From the NCBI RefSeq assembly GCF_051401765.1, contig NW_027480568.1:806001-870000 (forward strand): a DNA stretch of 64,000 nt. Direction: 5' to 3'. The first letter of the stretch is position 1; the number at the start of each line of letters is the position of its first letter. Made by a program: the position numbers and the translations under genes. Under the pieces are notes generated by a model, which was not told where the DNA came from, did not search any database, and saw only the letters and a program-made list of their open reading frames with translations. Origin of the DNA: Calliopsis andreniformis (Eukaryota > Arthropoda > Insecta > Hymenoptera > Andrenidae). Below, piece after piece: positions 26,421 to 39,045 of the stretch.

Positions 26421-27142
26421 AATACTCATTCTTCAATCCACAATACCCAATCCTCAATCTTCAATCCTCCCTCCTCAATCCTCAATCCTCGATCCTCAGA
26501 CCCCAATCTTCAATCCTCAGTCCCAAATCCTCAACCTTCAATACTCACTCCTCAATCCTCAATCTTCAATACTCAATACTCAGTCTTCAATCCTCAATCC
26601 TCAATCCTCAATCCTCAATCCTCATTCTTCAATCCTCAATCCTCAATCCTCAATCCTCAGTCCTCGATCCTCAATCTTCAATCCTCAATTCTCAATCTTC
26701 AATCCTCCATCCTCAGTCCTCAATCCTCAATCCTCAATCCTAAAATCGTCAGGCTTCAATGCTCAATACTCAATCTTCAATCCTCAAACCTCAATCCTCA
26801 ATCCTCAATCCACATTCTTCAATCCTCAATACCCAATCCTCAATCTTCAATCCTCAATCCTCAATCCTCAATTCTCAATCCTCAATCCTCAGTCCTCAGT
26901 CCTCAAACCTCAATCCTCAACCCTCAGCCCTCATCCTCAATCCTTAATCGACAATCCTCAATCCTCAATCTTCTATCCTCAATACTCCATCTTCAATCCT
27001 GAATCCTCAATTATCAATCTTCAATCCTCAATTCTCAATCTTCGATTCTCAATCTTGAATCCTCAGTCCCCAATTCTCAATCTTCTATCCGCAATCCTCA
27101 ATCCTCCCATCGTCAATCCTCAATACTCAGTCTGCAAACCTC
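26421..27142 (+). repeat. 729-bp family unit, second of the pair in copy B
   Basis: Counterpart of 15869-16590 at offset 10,552 bp, with the same CAATACCCAATCC and CTCAGACCCCAATC variants that set the second member apart from the first. Confidence 0.9.
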
Positions 27143-28860
27143 AATCGTCAATACTCAATCCTCAATCCTCAATCGTCAATCCTCAATACTCAATCTTCAA
27201 TCCACAACCCTCAATCCTCAATTCTCAATTCTCAATCCTCAGTCCTCAGTCCTCAAACCTCAATCCGCAACGCTCAGACCTCATCCTCAATCCTTAATCG
27301 ACAATCCTCAATCCTCAATCTTCTATCCTCAATGCTCAATCTTCAATCCTGAATCCTCAGACTTCAAACATCAATACTCAACCCTCAGTCCTCGTCCTCA
27401 ATCCACAACCCTCAATCCTCAATCCTCAATATACAGTCATTAATATTCAAACTTCAATCCTCAATCCTCAATCCTCTATCCTCAACACTCAATCCTCAAT
27501 GTTCAATCCTCAATACCCAATCCTCAGTCTTCAATCCTCAATCCTCAATCCTCAATGCTCAATCCTCAATCCTCAGTCCTCAAACATCAATCCTGAATCC
27601 TCAACCCTGAATCCTCAATCTTCAGCCCTAAGTCCTCAACAATCAGTTGTCAATCCTCAATCCTCAGTAGAATATCCTCAATTCACAGATTTCAATACTC
27701 AATACTCAATCTGCAATCTTCAGACCTCTATCCACAAGCATCAATTCTCATCACTCAACCCTCAATACTCAGTCCCCATTCCTCAATCTTCAATCCTCAA
27801 TCCTCAATCCTCAATCATCAATCCTCAATCTTAATCTTCAATCCTCAGTACTCAATCTTCAATCCTCAATCCTCAAACCTCAATCCTCAATCCTCAATCT
27901 TCAATCCTCAATACTCAATCTTCAATCCTCAATCCTCAAACCTCAATCCTCAATCCTCAATCTTCAATCCTCAATCCTCAATCCTCAAACCTCAATCCTC
28001 AATCTTAATCTTCAATCCTCATTACTCAATCTTCAATCCTCAATCCTCAATCCTCAATCCTCAAACCTCAATCTTCAATCCCCAATGCTCAACCTTCTAT
28101 CCTCAATCCTCAATCCTCAATCCTCAATCCTCAATCCTCAATCCTCAATCGTCAATCTTCAATCCTCAATACTCAATCTTCAATCCTAAATCTTCAATCC
28201 TCAATCCTCAATCCTCAATTCTCAATCCTCAATCCTCAGTCCTCAGTCCTCAAACCTCAATCCTCAACCCTCAGCCCTCATCCACAATCCTTAATCGACA
28301 ATCCTCAATCCTCAATCTTCTATCCTCAATACTCAATCTTCAATCCTGAATCCTCAATTATCAATCTTCAATCCTCAATTCTCAATCTTCGATCCTCAAT
28401 CTTGAATCCTCAGTCCCCAATTCTCAATCTTCTATCCGCAATCCTCAATCCTCCCATCGTCAATCCTCAATCTTCAATCCCCAATGCTCAACCTTCTATC
28501 CTCAATCCTCAATCCTCAATCCTCAATCCTCAATCCTCAATCCTCAATCCTCAATCGTCAATCTTCAATCCTCAATACTCAATCTTCAATCCTCAATCCT
28601 CAATACTCAATACTCAATCCTCATTCTTCAATCCTCAATACTGAATCCTCAATCTTCAATGCTCAATCCTCAATCCTCAATCCTCTATCCTCAATCTTCA
28701 ATCCTCAATCGTGAATCCTCAATCTTCAATCCTCAATACTCAATCTTCAATCCTCAATCCTCAATCCTCAATCCTCAATCCTCAATCCTCAATCCTCAAT
28801 CGTCAATCTTCAATCCTCAATACTCGATCTTCAATCCTCAATCCTCAATCCTCAATCCTC

Positions 28861-29568
28861 AATACTCATTCTTCAATCCAAAATACCCGATCCTCAATCT
28901 TCAATCCTCCCTCCTCAATCCTCAATCCTCGATCCTCAAACCCCAATCTTCAATCCTCAGTCCCAAATCCTCAACCTTCAATACTCACTCCTCAATCCTC
29001 AATCTTCAATACTCAATACTCAGTCTTCAATCCTCAATCCTCAATCCTCAATCCTCAATCCTCATTCTTCAATCCTCAATCCTCAATCCTCAATCCTCAG
29101 TCCTCGATCCTCAATCTTCAATCCTCAATTCTCAATCTTCAATCCTCCATCCTCAGTCCTCAATCCTCAATCCTCAATCTTAAAATCGTCAGGCTTCAAT
29201 GCTCAATACTCAATCTTCAATCCTCAAACCTCAATCCTCAATCCTCAATCCACATTCTTCAATCCTCAATACCCAATCCTCAATCTTCAATCCTCAATCC
29301 TCAATCCTCAGTCCTCAGTCCTCAAACCTCAATCCTCAACCCTCAGCCCTCATCCTCAATCCTTAATCGACAATCCTCAATCCTCAATCTTCTATCCTCA
29401 ATACTCCATCTTCAATCCTGAATCCTCAATTATCAATCTTCAATCCTCCATTCTCAATCTTCGATTCTCAATCTTGAATCCTCAGTCCCCAATTCTCAAT
29501 CTTCTATCCGCAATCCTCAATCCTCCCATCGTCAATCCTCAATACTCAGTCTGCAATCCTCAATCCTC
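28861..29568 (+). repeat. 729-bp family unit with a 21-bp deletion (708 bp)
   Basis: The start marker is at 28861 and that of the next unit at 29569, 708 bp later. The missing 21 bp (three heptamers) lie near 29308, where the CAATTCTC heptamer found in the other units is absent. The unit also carries private changes: CAATCCAAAATACC near 28875 and CTTAAAATCGTC at 29180. Confidence 0.87.
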
Positions 29569-31154
29569 AATACTCATTCTTCAATCCACAATACCCAATC
29601 CTCAATCTTCAATCCTCCCTCCTCAATCCTCAATCCTCGATCCTCAGACCCCAATCTTCAATCCTCAGTCCCAAATCCTCAACCTTCAATACTCACTCCT
29701 CAATCCTCAATCTTCAATACTCAATACTCAGTCTTCAATCCTCAATCCTCAATCCTCAATCCTCAATCCTCATTCTTCAATCCTCAATCCTCAATCCTCA
29801 ATCCTCAGTCCTCGATCCTCAATCTTCAATCCTCAATTCTCAATCTTCAATCCTCCATCCTCAGTCCTCAATCCTCAATCCTCAATCCTAAAATCGTCAG
29901 GCTTCAATGCTCAATACTCAATCTTCAATCCTCAAACCTCAATCCTCAATCCTCAATCCACATTCTTCAATCCTCAATACCCAATCCTCAATCTTCAATC
30001 CTCAATCCTCAATCCTCAATTCTCAATCCTCAATCCTCAGTCCTCAGTCCTCAAACCTCAATCCTCAACCCTCAGCCCTCATCCTCAATCCTTAATCGAC
30101 AATCCTCAATCCTCAATCTTCTATCCTCAATACTCCATCTTCAATCCTGAATCCTCAATTATCAATCTTCAATCCTCAATTCTCAATCTTCGATTCTCAA
30201 TCTTGAATCCTCAGTCCCCAATTCTCAATCTTCTATCCGCAATCCTCAATCCTCCCATCGTCAATCCTCAATACTCAGTCTGCAATCCTCAATCGTCAAT
30301 ACTCAATCCTCAATCCTCAATCGTCAATCCTCAATACTCAATCTTCAATCCACAACCCTCAATCCTCAATTCTCAATTCTCAATCCTCAGTCCTCAGTCC
30401 TCAAACCTCAATCCGCAACGCTCAGACCTCATCCTCAATCCTTAATCGACAATCCTCAATCCTCAATCTTCTATCCTCAATGCTCAATCTTCAATCCTGA
30501 ATCCTCAGACTTCAAACATCAATACTCAACCCTCAGTCCTCGTCCTCAATCCACAACCCTCAATCCTCAATCCTCAATATACAGTCATTAATATTCAAAC
30601 TTCAATCCTCAATCCTCAATCCTCTATCCTCAACACTCAATCCTCAATGTTCAATCCTCAATACCCAATCCTCAGTCTTCAATCCTCAATCCTCAATCCT
30701 CAATGCTCAATCCTCAATCCTCAGTCCTCAAACATCAATCCTGAATCCTCAACCCTGAATCCTCAATCTTCAGCCCTAAGTCCTCAACAATCAGTTGTCA
30801 ATCCTCAATCCTCAGTAGAATATCCTCAATTCACAGATTTCAATACTCAATACTCAATCTGCAATCTTCAGACCTCTATCCACAAGCATCAATTCTCATC
30901 ACTCAACCCTCAATACTCAGTCCCCAATCCTCAATCTTCAATCCTCAATCCTCAATCCTCAATCATCAATCCTCAATCTTAATCTTCAATCCTCAGTACT
31001 CAATCTTCAATCCTCAATCCTCAAACCTCAATCCTCAATCCTCAATCTTCAATCCTCAATACTCAATCTTCAATCCTCAATCCTCAATCCTCAATCCTCA
31101 ATCCTCAATCCTCAATCCTCAATCGTCAATATTCAATGCTCAATACTCAATCTT
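29029..31154 (+). repeat. Continuation after copy B, matching 15.3-17.4 kb
   Basis: Where copy A stops at its junction (18490), copy B instead continues into this stretch, which resembles 15301-17400. The anchor at 30821 corresponds to 17121 (offset 13,700 bp). It includes most of the last two 729-bp units. It is probably the original downstream sequence from before the 11-kb duplication. No gene. Confidence 0.78.
29569..30290 (+). repeat. 729-bp family unit, last of the series
   Basis: It follows the 708-bp unit directly and shows the second-member variants. Beyond about 30290 the sequence matches the region after the pair in copy A (16.6-17.3 kb) at an offset of 13,700 bp. Confidence 0.87.
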
Positions 31155-34100
31155 CAATCCTCAATCCTCAATTCTCAATCCTCAACCCTCAATCCTCAGA
31201 CCTCGAACATCAATACTCAACCCTCAGTCCTCGTCCTCAATCCACAACCCCCAATACTCAATCCTCAATCCTCAATCCTCAATCCTCAATCCTCAATCCT
31301 CATTCTTCAATCCTCAATACCCAATTCTCAATCTTCAATGCTCAATCCTCAATCCTCAATTCTCAATCCTCAATCCTCAATCCTCAGACCTCAAACAGCA
31401 GTAGTCAACCCTCAGTCCTCGTCCTCAATCCACAACCATCAATCCTCAATCCTCAATATTCAATCATCAATATTCACTCTTCAGTCCTCAATCCTCAATC
31501 CTCAATCCTGAATCCTCAATGTTCAATCCGCAATACCCAATCCTCAATCTTCTATCCGCAATCCTCAATCCTCAATCCTCAATCCTCAATCCTCAATCCT
31601 CAATCCTCAATCTTCAATCCTCAATACTCAATCTTCAATCCTCAATCCTCAATCCTGAATCCTCAATCCTCAATCCTCAATCTTAATCTTCAATCCTCAG
31701 TTCTCAATCTTCAATCCTCAATCCACAATCCTCAATCGTCAATCCTCAATCTTCAATACCCAATACTCAATCTTCAATCCTCAATCCTCAATCCTCAATC
31801 CTCAATCCTCAATCCTCAATCCTCAATCGTCAATCTTCAATCCTCAATACTCAATCTTCAATCCTCAATCCTCAATACTCAATACTCAATCCTCATTCTT
31901 CAATCCTCAATACCTAATCCTCAATCTTCAATCCTCAATCCTCAATCCTCAATCCTCAATACTCAATACTCAATCCTCATTCTTCAATCCTCAGTACCCA
32001 ATCCTCAATCTTCAATCCTCAATCCTCAATTCTCAATCCTCAACCCTCAATCCTCAGACCTCAAACATCAATACTCAACCCTCAGTCCTCGTCCTCAATC
32101 CACAACCCCCAATACTCAATCCTCAATCTTCAATTCTCAATCCTCAATCCTCAATCCACAGTCCTGAATCCTCAATCCTGAATCCTCAACCTTCAGCCCT
32201 CAGTCCTCAACAATCACTTGTCAATCCTCAATCCTCAAGAGAATATCATCAATTCACAGTCTTCAATACTCAATACTCAATCTGCAATCTTCAAATCTCT
32301 ATCCACAAACATCAATTCTCATCACTCAAACATCAGCACTCAGTCTTCAATCCTCAATCCTCAATCCTCAATCCTCAATCCTCATTCTTCAATCCTCAAT
32401 ACCCAATTCTCAATCTTCAATCCTCAATCCTCAATCCTCAATTCTCAATCCTCAATCCTCAATCCTCAGACCTCAAACAGCAGTAGTCAACCCTCAGTCC
32501 TCGTCCTCAATCCACAACCATCAATCCTCAATCCTCAATATTCAATCATCAATATTCAATCTTCAGTCCTCAATCCTCAATCCTCAATCCTCAATCCTCA
32601 ATGTTCAATCCGCAATACCCAATCCTCAATCTTCTATCCGCAATCCTCAATCCTCAATCCTCAATCCTCAATCCTCAATCCTCAATCCTCAATCTTCAAT
32701 CCTCAATACTCAATCTTCTATCCTCAATCCTCAATCCTCAATCCTCAATCCTCAATCTTCAATCCTCAATACTCAATCTTCAATCCTCAATCCTCAATCC
32801 TCAATCCTCAATCCTCAATCCTCAATCCTCAATCTTAATCTTCAATCCTTAGTACTCAATCTTCAATCCTCAATCCACAATCATCAATCCTCAATCCTCA
32901 ATCTTCAATACCCAATACTCAATCTTCAATCCTCAATCCTCAATCCTCAATCCTCAATCCTCAATCCTCAATCCTCAATCGTCAATCTTCAATCCTCAAT
33001 ACTCAATCTTCAATCCTCAATCCTCAATACTCAATACTCAATCCTCATTCTTCAATCCTCAATACCTAATCCTCAATCTTCAATCCTCAATCCTCAATCC
33101 TCAATCCTCAATACTCAATACTCAATCCTCATTCTTCAATCCTCAGTACCCAATCCTCAATCTTCAATCCTCAATCCTCAATTCTCAATCCTCAACCCTC
33201 AATCCTCAGACCTCAAACATCAATACTCAACCCTCAGTCCTCGTCCTCAATCCACAACCCCCAATACTCAATCCTCAATCTTCAATTCTCAATCCTCAAT
33301 CCTCAATCCACAATCCTGAATCCTCAATCCTGAATCCTCAACCTTCAGCCCTCAGTCCTCAACAATCAGTTGTCAATCCTCAATCCTCAAGAGAGTATCA
33401 TCAATTCACAGTTTTCAATACCCAATACTCAATCTGCAATCTTCAAATCTCTATCCACAAACATCAATTCTCATCACTCAACCCTCAACACTCAGTCTTC
33501 AATCCTCAATACTCAATCCTCAATCGTCAATCCTCAACCCTCAATCCTCAATCCTCATTCTTCAATCCTCAATACCCAATCCTCAATCTTCAGTCCTCAA
33601 TCCTGAATCCTCAATCATCAATCCTCAATCCTCAATCCTCAATCCTCAGACCTCAACCATCAATACTCAACCCTCAGTCCTCGTACTCAACCAACAACCC
33701 TCAATCCTCGATCCTCAACCTTCAATCATCAATATTCAATCTTCAATCCTCAATCCTCAATCCTCAATACTCAATACTCAATCCTCAATGTTCTATCCTC
33801 AATACGCAATCCTCAATCTTCAATCCTCAATCCTCAATCCTCAATCCTCAACCCTCAATCCTCAATCCTCAACCTTGATCTTCAATCCTCAGTACTCAAT
33901 CTTCAATCCTCAATGCTGAATCCTCAATCCCCAATCCTCAACCTTCAATCCTCAATACTCAATCTTCAATCCTCAATCCTCAATCCTCAATCCTCAAACC
34001 TCAATCCTCAATCTTAATCTTCAATCCTCATTACTCAATCTTCAATCCTCAATCCTCAATCCTCAATCCTCAAACCTCAATCTTCAATCCCCAATGCTCA

Positions 34101-34690
34101 ACCTTCTATCCTCAATCCTCAATCCTCAATCCTCAATCCTCAATCGTCAATCTTCAATCCTCAATACTCAATCTTCAATCCTCAATCTTCAATCCTCAAT
34201 CCTCAATCCTCAATTCTCAATCCTCAATCCTCAGTCCTCAGTCCTCAAACCTCAATCCTCAACCCTCAGCCCTCATCCACAATCCTTAATCGACAATCCT
34301 CAATCCTCAATCTTCTATCCTCAATACTCAATCTTCAATCCTGAATCCTCAATTATCAATCTTCAATCCTCAATTCTCAATCTTCGATCCTCAATCTTGA
34401 ATCCTCAGTCCCCAATTCTCAATCTTCTATCCGCAATCCTCAATCCTCCCATCGTCAATCCTCAATCTTCAATCCCCAATACTCAACCTTCTATCCTCAA
34501 TCCTCAATCCTCCATCCTCAATCCTCAATCCTCAATCCTCAATCCTCAATCGTCAATCTTCAATCCTCAATACTCAATCTTCAATCCTCAATCCTCAATA
34601 CTCAATACTCAATCCTCATTCTTCAATCCTCAATATCGAATCCTCAATCTTCAATGCTCAATCCTCAATCCTCAATCCTCAATCCTCAAT
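31155..34690 (+). repeat. Second copy of the 6640-10010 block
   Basis: It shares the CAGACCTCGAACATC, CAAGAGAATATCATC and GAGAGTATCATC markers in the same order. It keeps the equivalent of the 440-bp segment lost from copy B. It ends near 34687 at an AATCTTAATCTTC element. Confidence 0.82.
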
Positions 34691-36083
34691 CTTAATCTTC
34701 AATCCTCAGTACTCAATCTTCAATCCTCAATCCTCAATCCTCAATCCTCAATCCTCTATCTTCAATCCCCAATACTCAATCTTCAATCCTCAATCCTCAA
34801 TCCCCAATCCTCAATCCTCAATCCTCAATCCTCAATCGTCAATCTTCAATCCTCAATACTCAATCTTCAATCCTCAATCCTCAATACTCAATACTCAATC
34901 CTCATTCTTCAATCATCAATACCCAATCCTCAATCTTCAATCCTCAATCCTCAATCCTCAATCCTCAATCTTCGATCCTCAATCGTCAATCCTCAATCCA
35001 CAATCCTCAATCTTCAATCCTCAATACTCAACCTTCAATCCTCAATCCTCAATCCTCAATCCTCAATCCTCAATCCTCAATCGTCAACCTTCAATCCTCA
35101 ATACTCAATCTTCAATCCTCAATCCTCAACCCTCAATCCTCAATCCTCATTCTTCAATCCTCAATACCCAATCCTCAATCTTCAATCCTCAATCCTGAAT
35201 CCTCAATCATCAATCCTCAAACCTCAATCCTCAACCCTCAGACCTCAACCATCAATACTCAACCCTCAGTCCTCGTACTCAATCCACAACCCTCAATCCT
35301 CGATCCTCAACCTTCAATCATCAATATTCAATCTTCAATCCTCAATCCTCAATCCTCAATACTCAATACTCAATCCTCAATGCTCTATCCTCAATACGCA
35401 ATCCTCAATCTTCAATCCTCAATCCTCAATCCTCAACCCTCAATCCTCAATCCTCAACCTTAATCTTCAATCCTCAGTACTCAATCTTCAATACTCAATG
35501 CTGAATCCTCTATCCTCAATCCTCAATCTTCAATCCTCAATACTCAATCTTCAATCCTCAATCCTCATTCTTCAATCCTCAATCTTCAATCCTCAATCCT
35601 CAGTCCTCGATCCCCAATCTTCGATCCTCAATACTCAATCTTCAATCCTCCATCCTCAATCCTCAATCCTCAATCCTGAATCCTCAATCGTCAGGCTTCA
35701 ATGCTCAATACTCAATCTTCAATCCTCAATCCTCAATCCTCAATCCTCAATCCTCATTCTTCAATCCTCAATACCCAATCCTCAATCTTCAATCCTCAAT
35801 CCTCAATCCTCAATTCTCAATCCTCAATCCTCAGTCCTCAATTCTCAATCCTCAATCCTCAGTCCTCAGTCCTCAAACCGCAATCCTCAACCCTCAGACC
35901 TCATCCTCAATCCTTAATCGACAATCCTCAATCCTCAATCTTCTATCCTCAATACTCAATCTTCAATCCTGAATCCTCAGACTTCAAACATCAATACTCA
36001 ACCCTCAGTCCTCGTCCTCAATCCACAACCCTCAATCCTCAATCCTCAATATACAGTCATTAATATTCAACCTTCAATCCTCA
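34691..36083 (+). repeat. Segment related to 40.77-41.95 kb
   Basis: Markers CAATACTCAATGCTGAATCC (35483) and CAATCGTCAGGCTTCAATGC (35686) recur about 6.1 kb downstream, within the 3,065-bp tandem units. It ends with the TATACAGTCATTAATATTC marker near 36050. The block resembles a partial, older member of that family. Confidence 0.75.
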
Positions 36084-37389
36084 ATCCTCAATCCTCTATC
36101 CTCAACACTCAATCCTCAATGTTCAATCGTCAATACCCAATCCTCAGTCTTCAATCCTCAATCCTCAATCCACAATCCTCAATCCTCAATCCTCAGTCCT
36201 CAAACATCAATCCTGAATCCTCAACCTTGAATCCTCAATCTTCAGCCCTAAGTCCTCAACAATCAGTTGTCAATCCTCAATCCTCAATAGAATATCCTCA
36301 ATTCACAGTTTTCAATACTCAATACTCAATCTGCAATCTTCAGACCTCTATCCACAAGCATCAATTCTCATCACTCAACCCTCAATACTCAGTCCCCAAT
36401 CCTCAACCTTCAATCCTCAATCCTCAATCATCAATCCTCAATCTTAATCTTCAATCCTCAGTACTCAATCTTCAATCCTCAATCCTCAAACCTCAATCCT
36501 CAATCCTCAATCTTCAATCCTCAATACTCAATCTTCAATCCTCAATCCTCAATCCTCAATCCTCAATCCTCAATCCTCAATCCTCAATCGTCAATATTCA
36601 ATGCTCAATACTCAATCTTCAATCCTCAATCCTCAATACTCAGTACTCAATCCTCATTCTTCAATCCTCAATACCCAATCCTCAATCTTCAATCCTCAAT
36701 CCTCAATTCTCAATCCTCAACCCTCAATCCTCAGACCTCAAACATCAATACTCAACCCTCAGTCCTCGTCCTCAATCCACAACCCCCAATACTCAATCCT
36801 CAATCTTCAATTCTCAATCCTCAATCCTCAATCCACAGTCCTGAATCCTCAATCCTGAATCCTCAACCTTCAGCCCTCAGTCCTCAACAATCAGTTGTCA
36901 ATCCTCAATCCTCAAGAGAATATCATCAATTCACAGTCTTCAATACTCAATACTCAATCTGCAATCTTCAAATCTCTATCCACAAACATCAATTCTCATC
37001 ACTCAAACCTCAGCACTCAGTCTTCAATCCTCAATCCTCAATCCTCAATCCTCAATCCTCATTCTTCAATCCTCAATACCCAATTCTCAATCTTCAATCC
37101 TCAATCCTCAATCCTCAATTCTCAATCCTCAATCCTCAATCCTCAGACCTCAAACAGCAGTAGTCAACCCGCAGTCCTCGTCCTCAATCCACAACCATCA
37201 ATCCTCAATCCTCAATATCCAATCATCACTATTCAATCTTCAGTCCTCAATCCTCAATCCTCAATCCTCAATCCTCAATGTTCAATCCGCAATACCCAAT
37301 CCTCAATCTTCTATCCGCAATCCTCAATCCTCAATCCTCAATCCTCAATCCTCAATCCTCAATCCTCAATCTTCAATCCTCAATACTCA

Positions 37390-37885
37390 ATCTTCAATCC
37401 TCAATCCTCAATCCTCAATCCTCAACCTTCAGCCCTCAGTCCTCAACAATCAGTTGTCAATCCTCAATCCTCAAGAGAATATCATCAATTCACAGTTTTC
37501 AATACTCAATACTCAATCTGCAATCTTCAAATCTCTATCCACAAACATCAATTCTCATCACTCAACCCTCAACACTCAGTCTTCAATCCTCAATACTCAA
37601 TCCTCAATCCTCAATCCTCATTCTTCAATCCTGAATACCCAATTCTCAATCTTCAATCCTCAATCCTCAATCCTCAATTCTCAATCCTCAATCCTCAATC
37701 CTCAGACCTCAAACAGCAATACTCAACCCTCAGTCCTCGTCCTCAATCCACAACCATCAATCCTCAATCCTCAATATTCAATCATCAATATTCAATCTTC
37801 AGTCCTCAATCGTCAATCCTCAATCCTCAATCCTCAATGATCAATCCGCAATACCCAATCCTCAATCTTCTATCCGCAATCCTCA
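37390..37885 (+). repeat. 496-bp tandem duplication, unit 1
   Basis: The anchor TATCATCAATTCACAG is at 37480 and again at 37976. The flanking CCTTCAGCCCTCAGTCC and CTGAATACCC variants are also repeated at 496 bp. 496 is 71 heptamers minus one base, and each unit carries one TCGTCC element. Confidence 0.88.
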
Positions 37886-38381
37886 ATCTTCAATCCTCAA
37901 TCCTCAATCCTCAATCCTCAACCTTCAGCCCTCAGTCCTCAACAATCAGTTGTCAATCCTCAATCCTCAAGAGAATATCATCAATTCACAGTTTTCAATA
38001 CTCAATACTCAATCTGCAATCTTCAAATCTCTATCCACAAACATCAATTCTCATCACTCAACCCTCAACACTCAGTCTTCAATCCTCAATACTCAATCCT
38101 CAATCCTCAATCCTCATTCTTCAATCCTGAATACCCAATTCTCAATCTTCAATCCTCAATCCTCAATCCTCAATTCTCAATCCTCAATCCTCAATCCTCA
38201 GACCTCAAACAGCAATACTCAACCCTCAGTCCTCGTCCTCAATCCACAACCATCAATCCTCAATCCTCAATATTCAATCATCAATATTCAATCTTCAGTC
38301 CTCAATCCTCAATCCTCAATCCTCAATCCTCAATGATCAATCCGCAATACCCAATCCTCAATCTTCTATCCGCAATCCTCA
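37886..38381 (+). repeat. 496-bp tandem duplication, unit 2
   Basis: Nearly identical to unit 1. A visible difference is CAATCGTCAATCC near 37808 in unit 1 against CAATCCTCAATCC here. It ends at the CTATCCGCAATCC marker, after which the two diverge. Confidence 0.88.
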
Positions 38382-39045
38382 ATCCTCAATGCTCAATCCT
38401 CAATCCTCAATCCTCAATATTCAATCCTCAATACTCAATCTTCAATCCTCAATTCTCAATCCTCAATCCTCAATCCTCATTCTTCAATCTTCAACACCCA
38501 ATCCTCAATCTTCAATCCTCAATCCTCAATCCTCAATTCTCAATCCTCAATCCTCAATCCTCAGACCTCAAACATCAATACTCAACCCTCAGTCCTCGTC
38601 CTCAATCCACAACCCTCAATCCTCGATCCGCAATCTTCAATCATCAATATTCAATCTTCAATCCTCAATCCTCAATCCTCAATACTCAATCCTCAATCCT
38701 CAATGTTCTATCCTCAATACGCAATCCTCAATCTTCAATCCTCAATCCTCAATCCTCAATCCTCAATCCTCAATCCTCAATCGTCAATCTTAATCTTCAA
38801 TCCTCAGTACTCAATCTCCAACCCTCAATCCTCAATCCTCAATCCTCAATCCTCAGTCTTCAATCCTCAATACTCAATCTTGTATCCTCAATCCTCAATC
38901 CTCAATCCTCAATCCTCAATCCTCAATCTTAATCTTCAATCCTCAGTACTCAATCTTCAATCCTCAATCCTCAATCCTCAATCCTCAATCCTCAATCTTC
39001 AATCCCCAATACTCAATCTTCAATCCTCAATCCTCAATCCTCAAT

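Larger units (their letters stand above)
18491..29028 (+). repeat. 11-kb segmental tandem duplication, copy B
   Basis: It is near-identical to copy A apart from three deletions. Base differences I checked individually are 8731 T/19290 G, 13930 T/24489 G, 14184 C/24743 T, 16729 G/27281 T and 18037 T/28589 A. By eye identity exceeds 99 percent over aligned parts. The differences make a simple assembly duplication of one read set less likely. The 440-bp deletion lies between about 19060 and 19090 and removes the equivalent of 8070-8509. Confidence 0.92.
36084..39045 (+). repeat. Second copy of the 2495-4920 block, with an internal 496-bp duplication
   Basis: Marker order matches 2495-4920: anchors at 36293 and 36921, then CAATCTTGTATCC near 38876. 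It is about 530 bp longer, mainly because of a local tandem duplication whose anchors lie at 37480 and 37976. Confidence 0.82.

Noticed and set aside
7500..29028. Pure assembly artefact producing the two 11-kb copies
   Set aside because: The copies differ by three deletions and several single-base changes spread along their length, which a simple duplicate contig would not show. Read depth would still be the decisive test.
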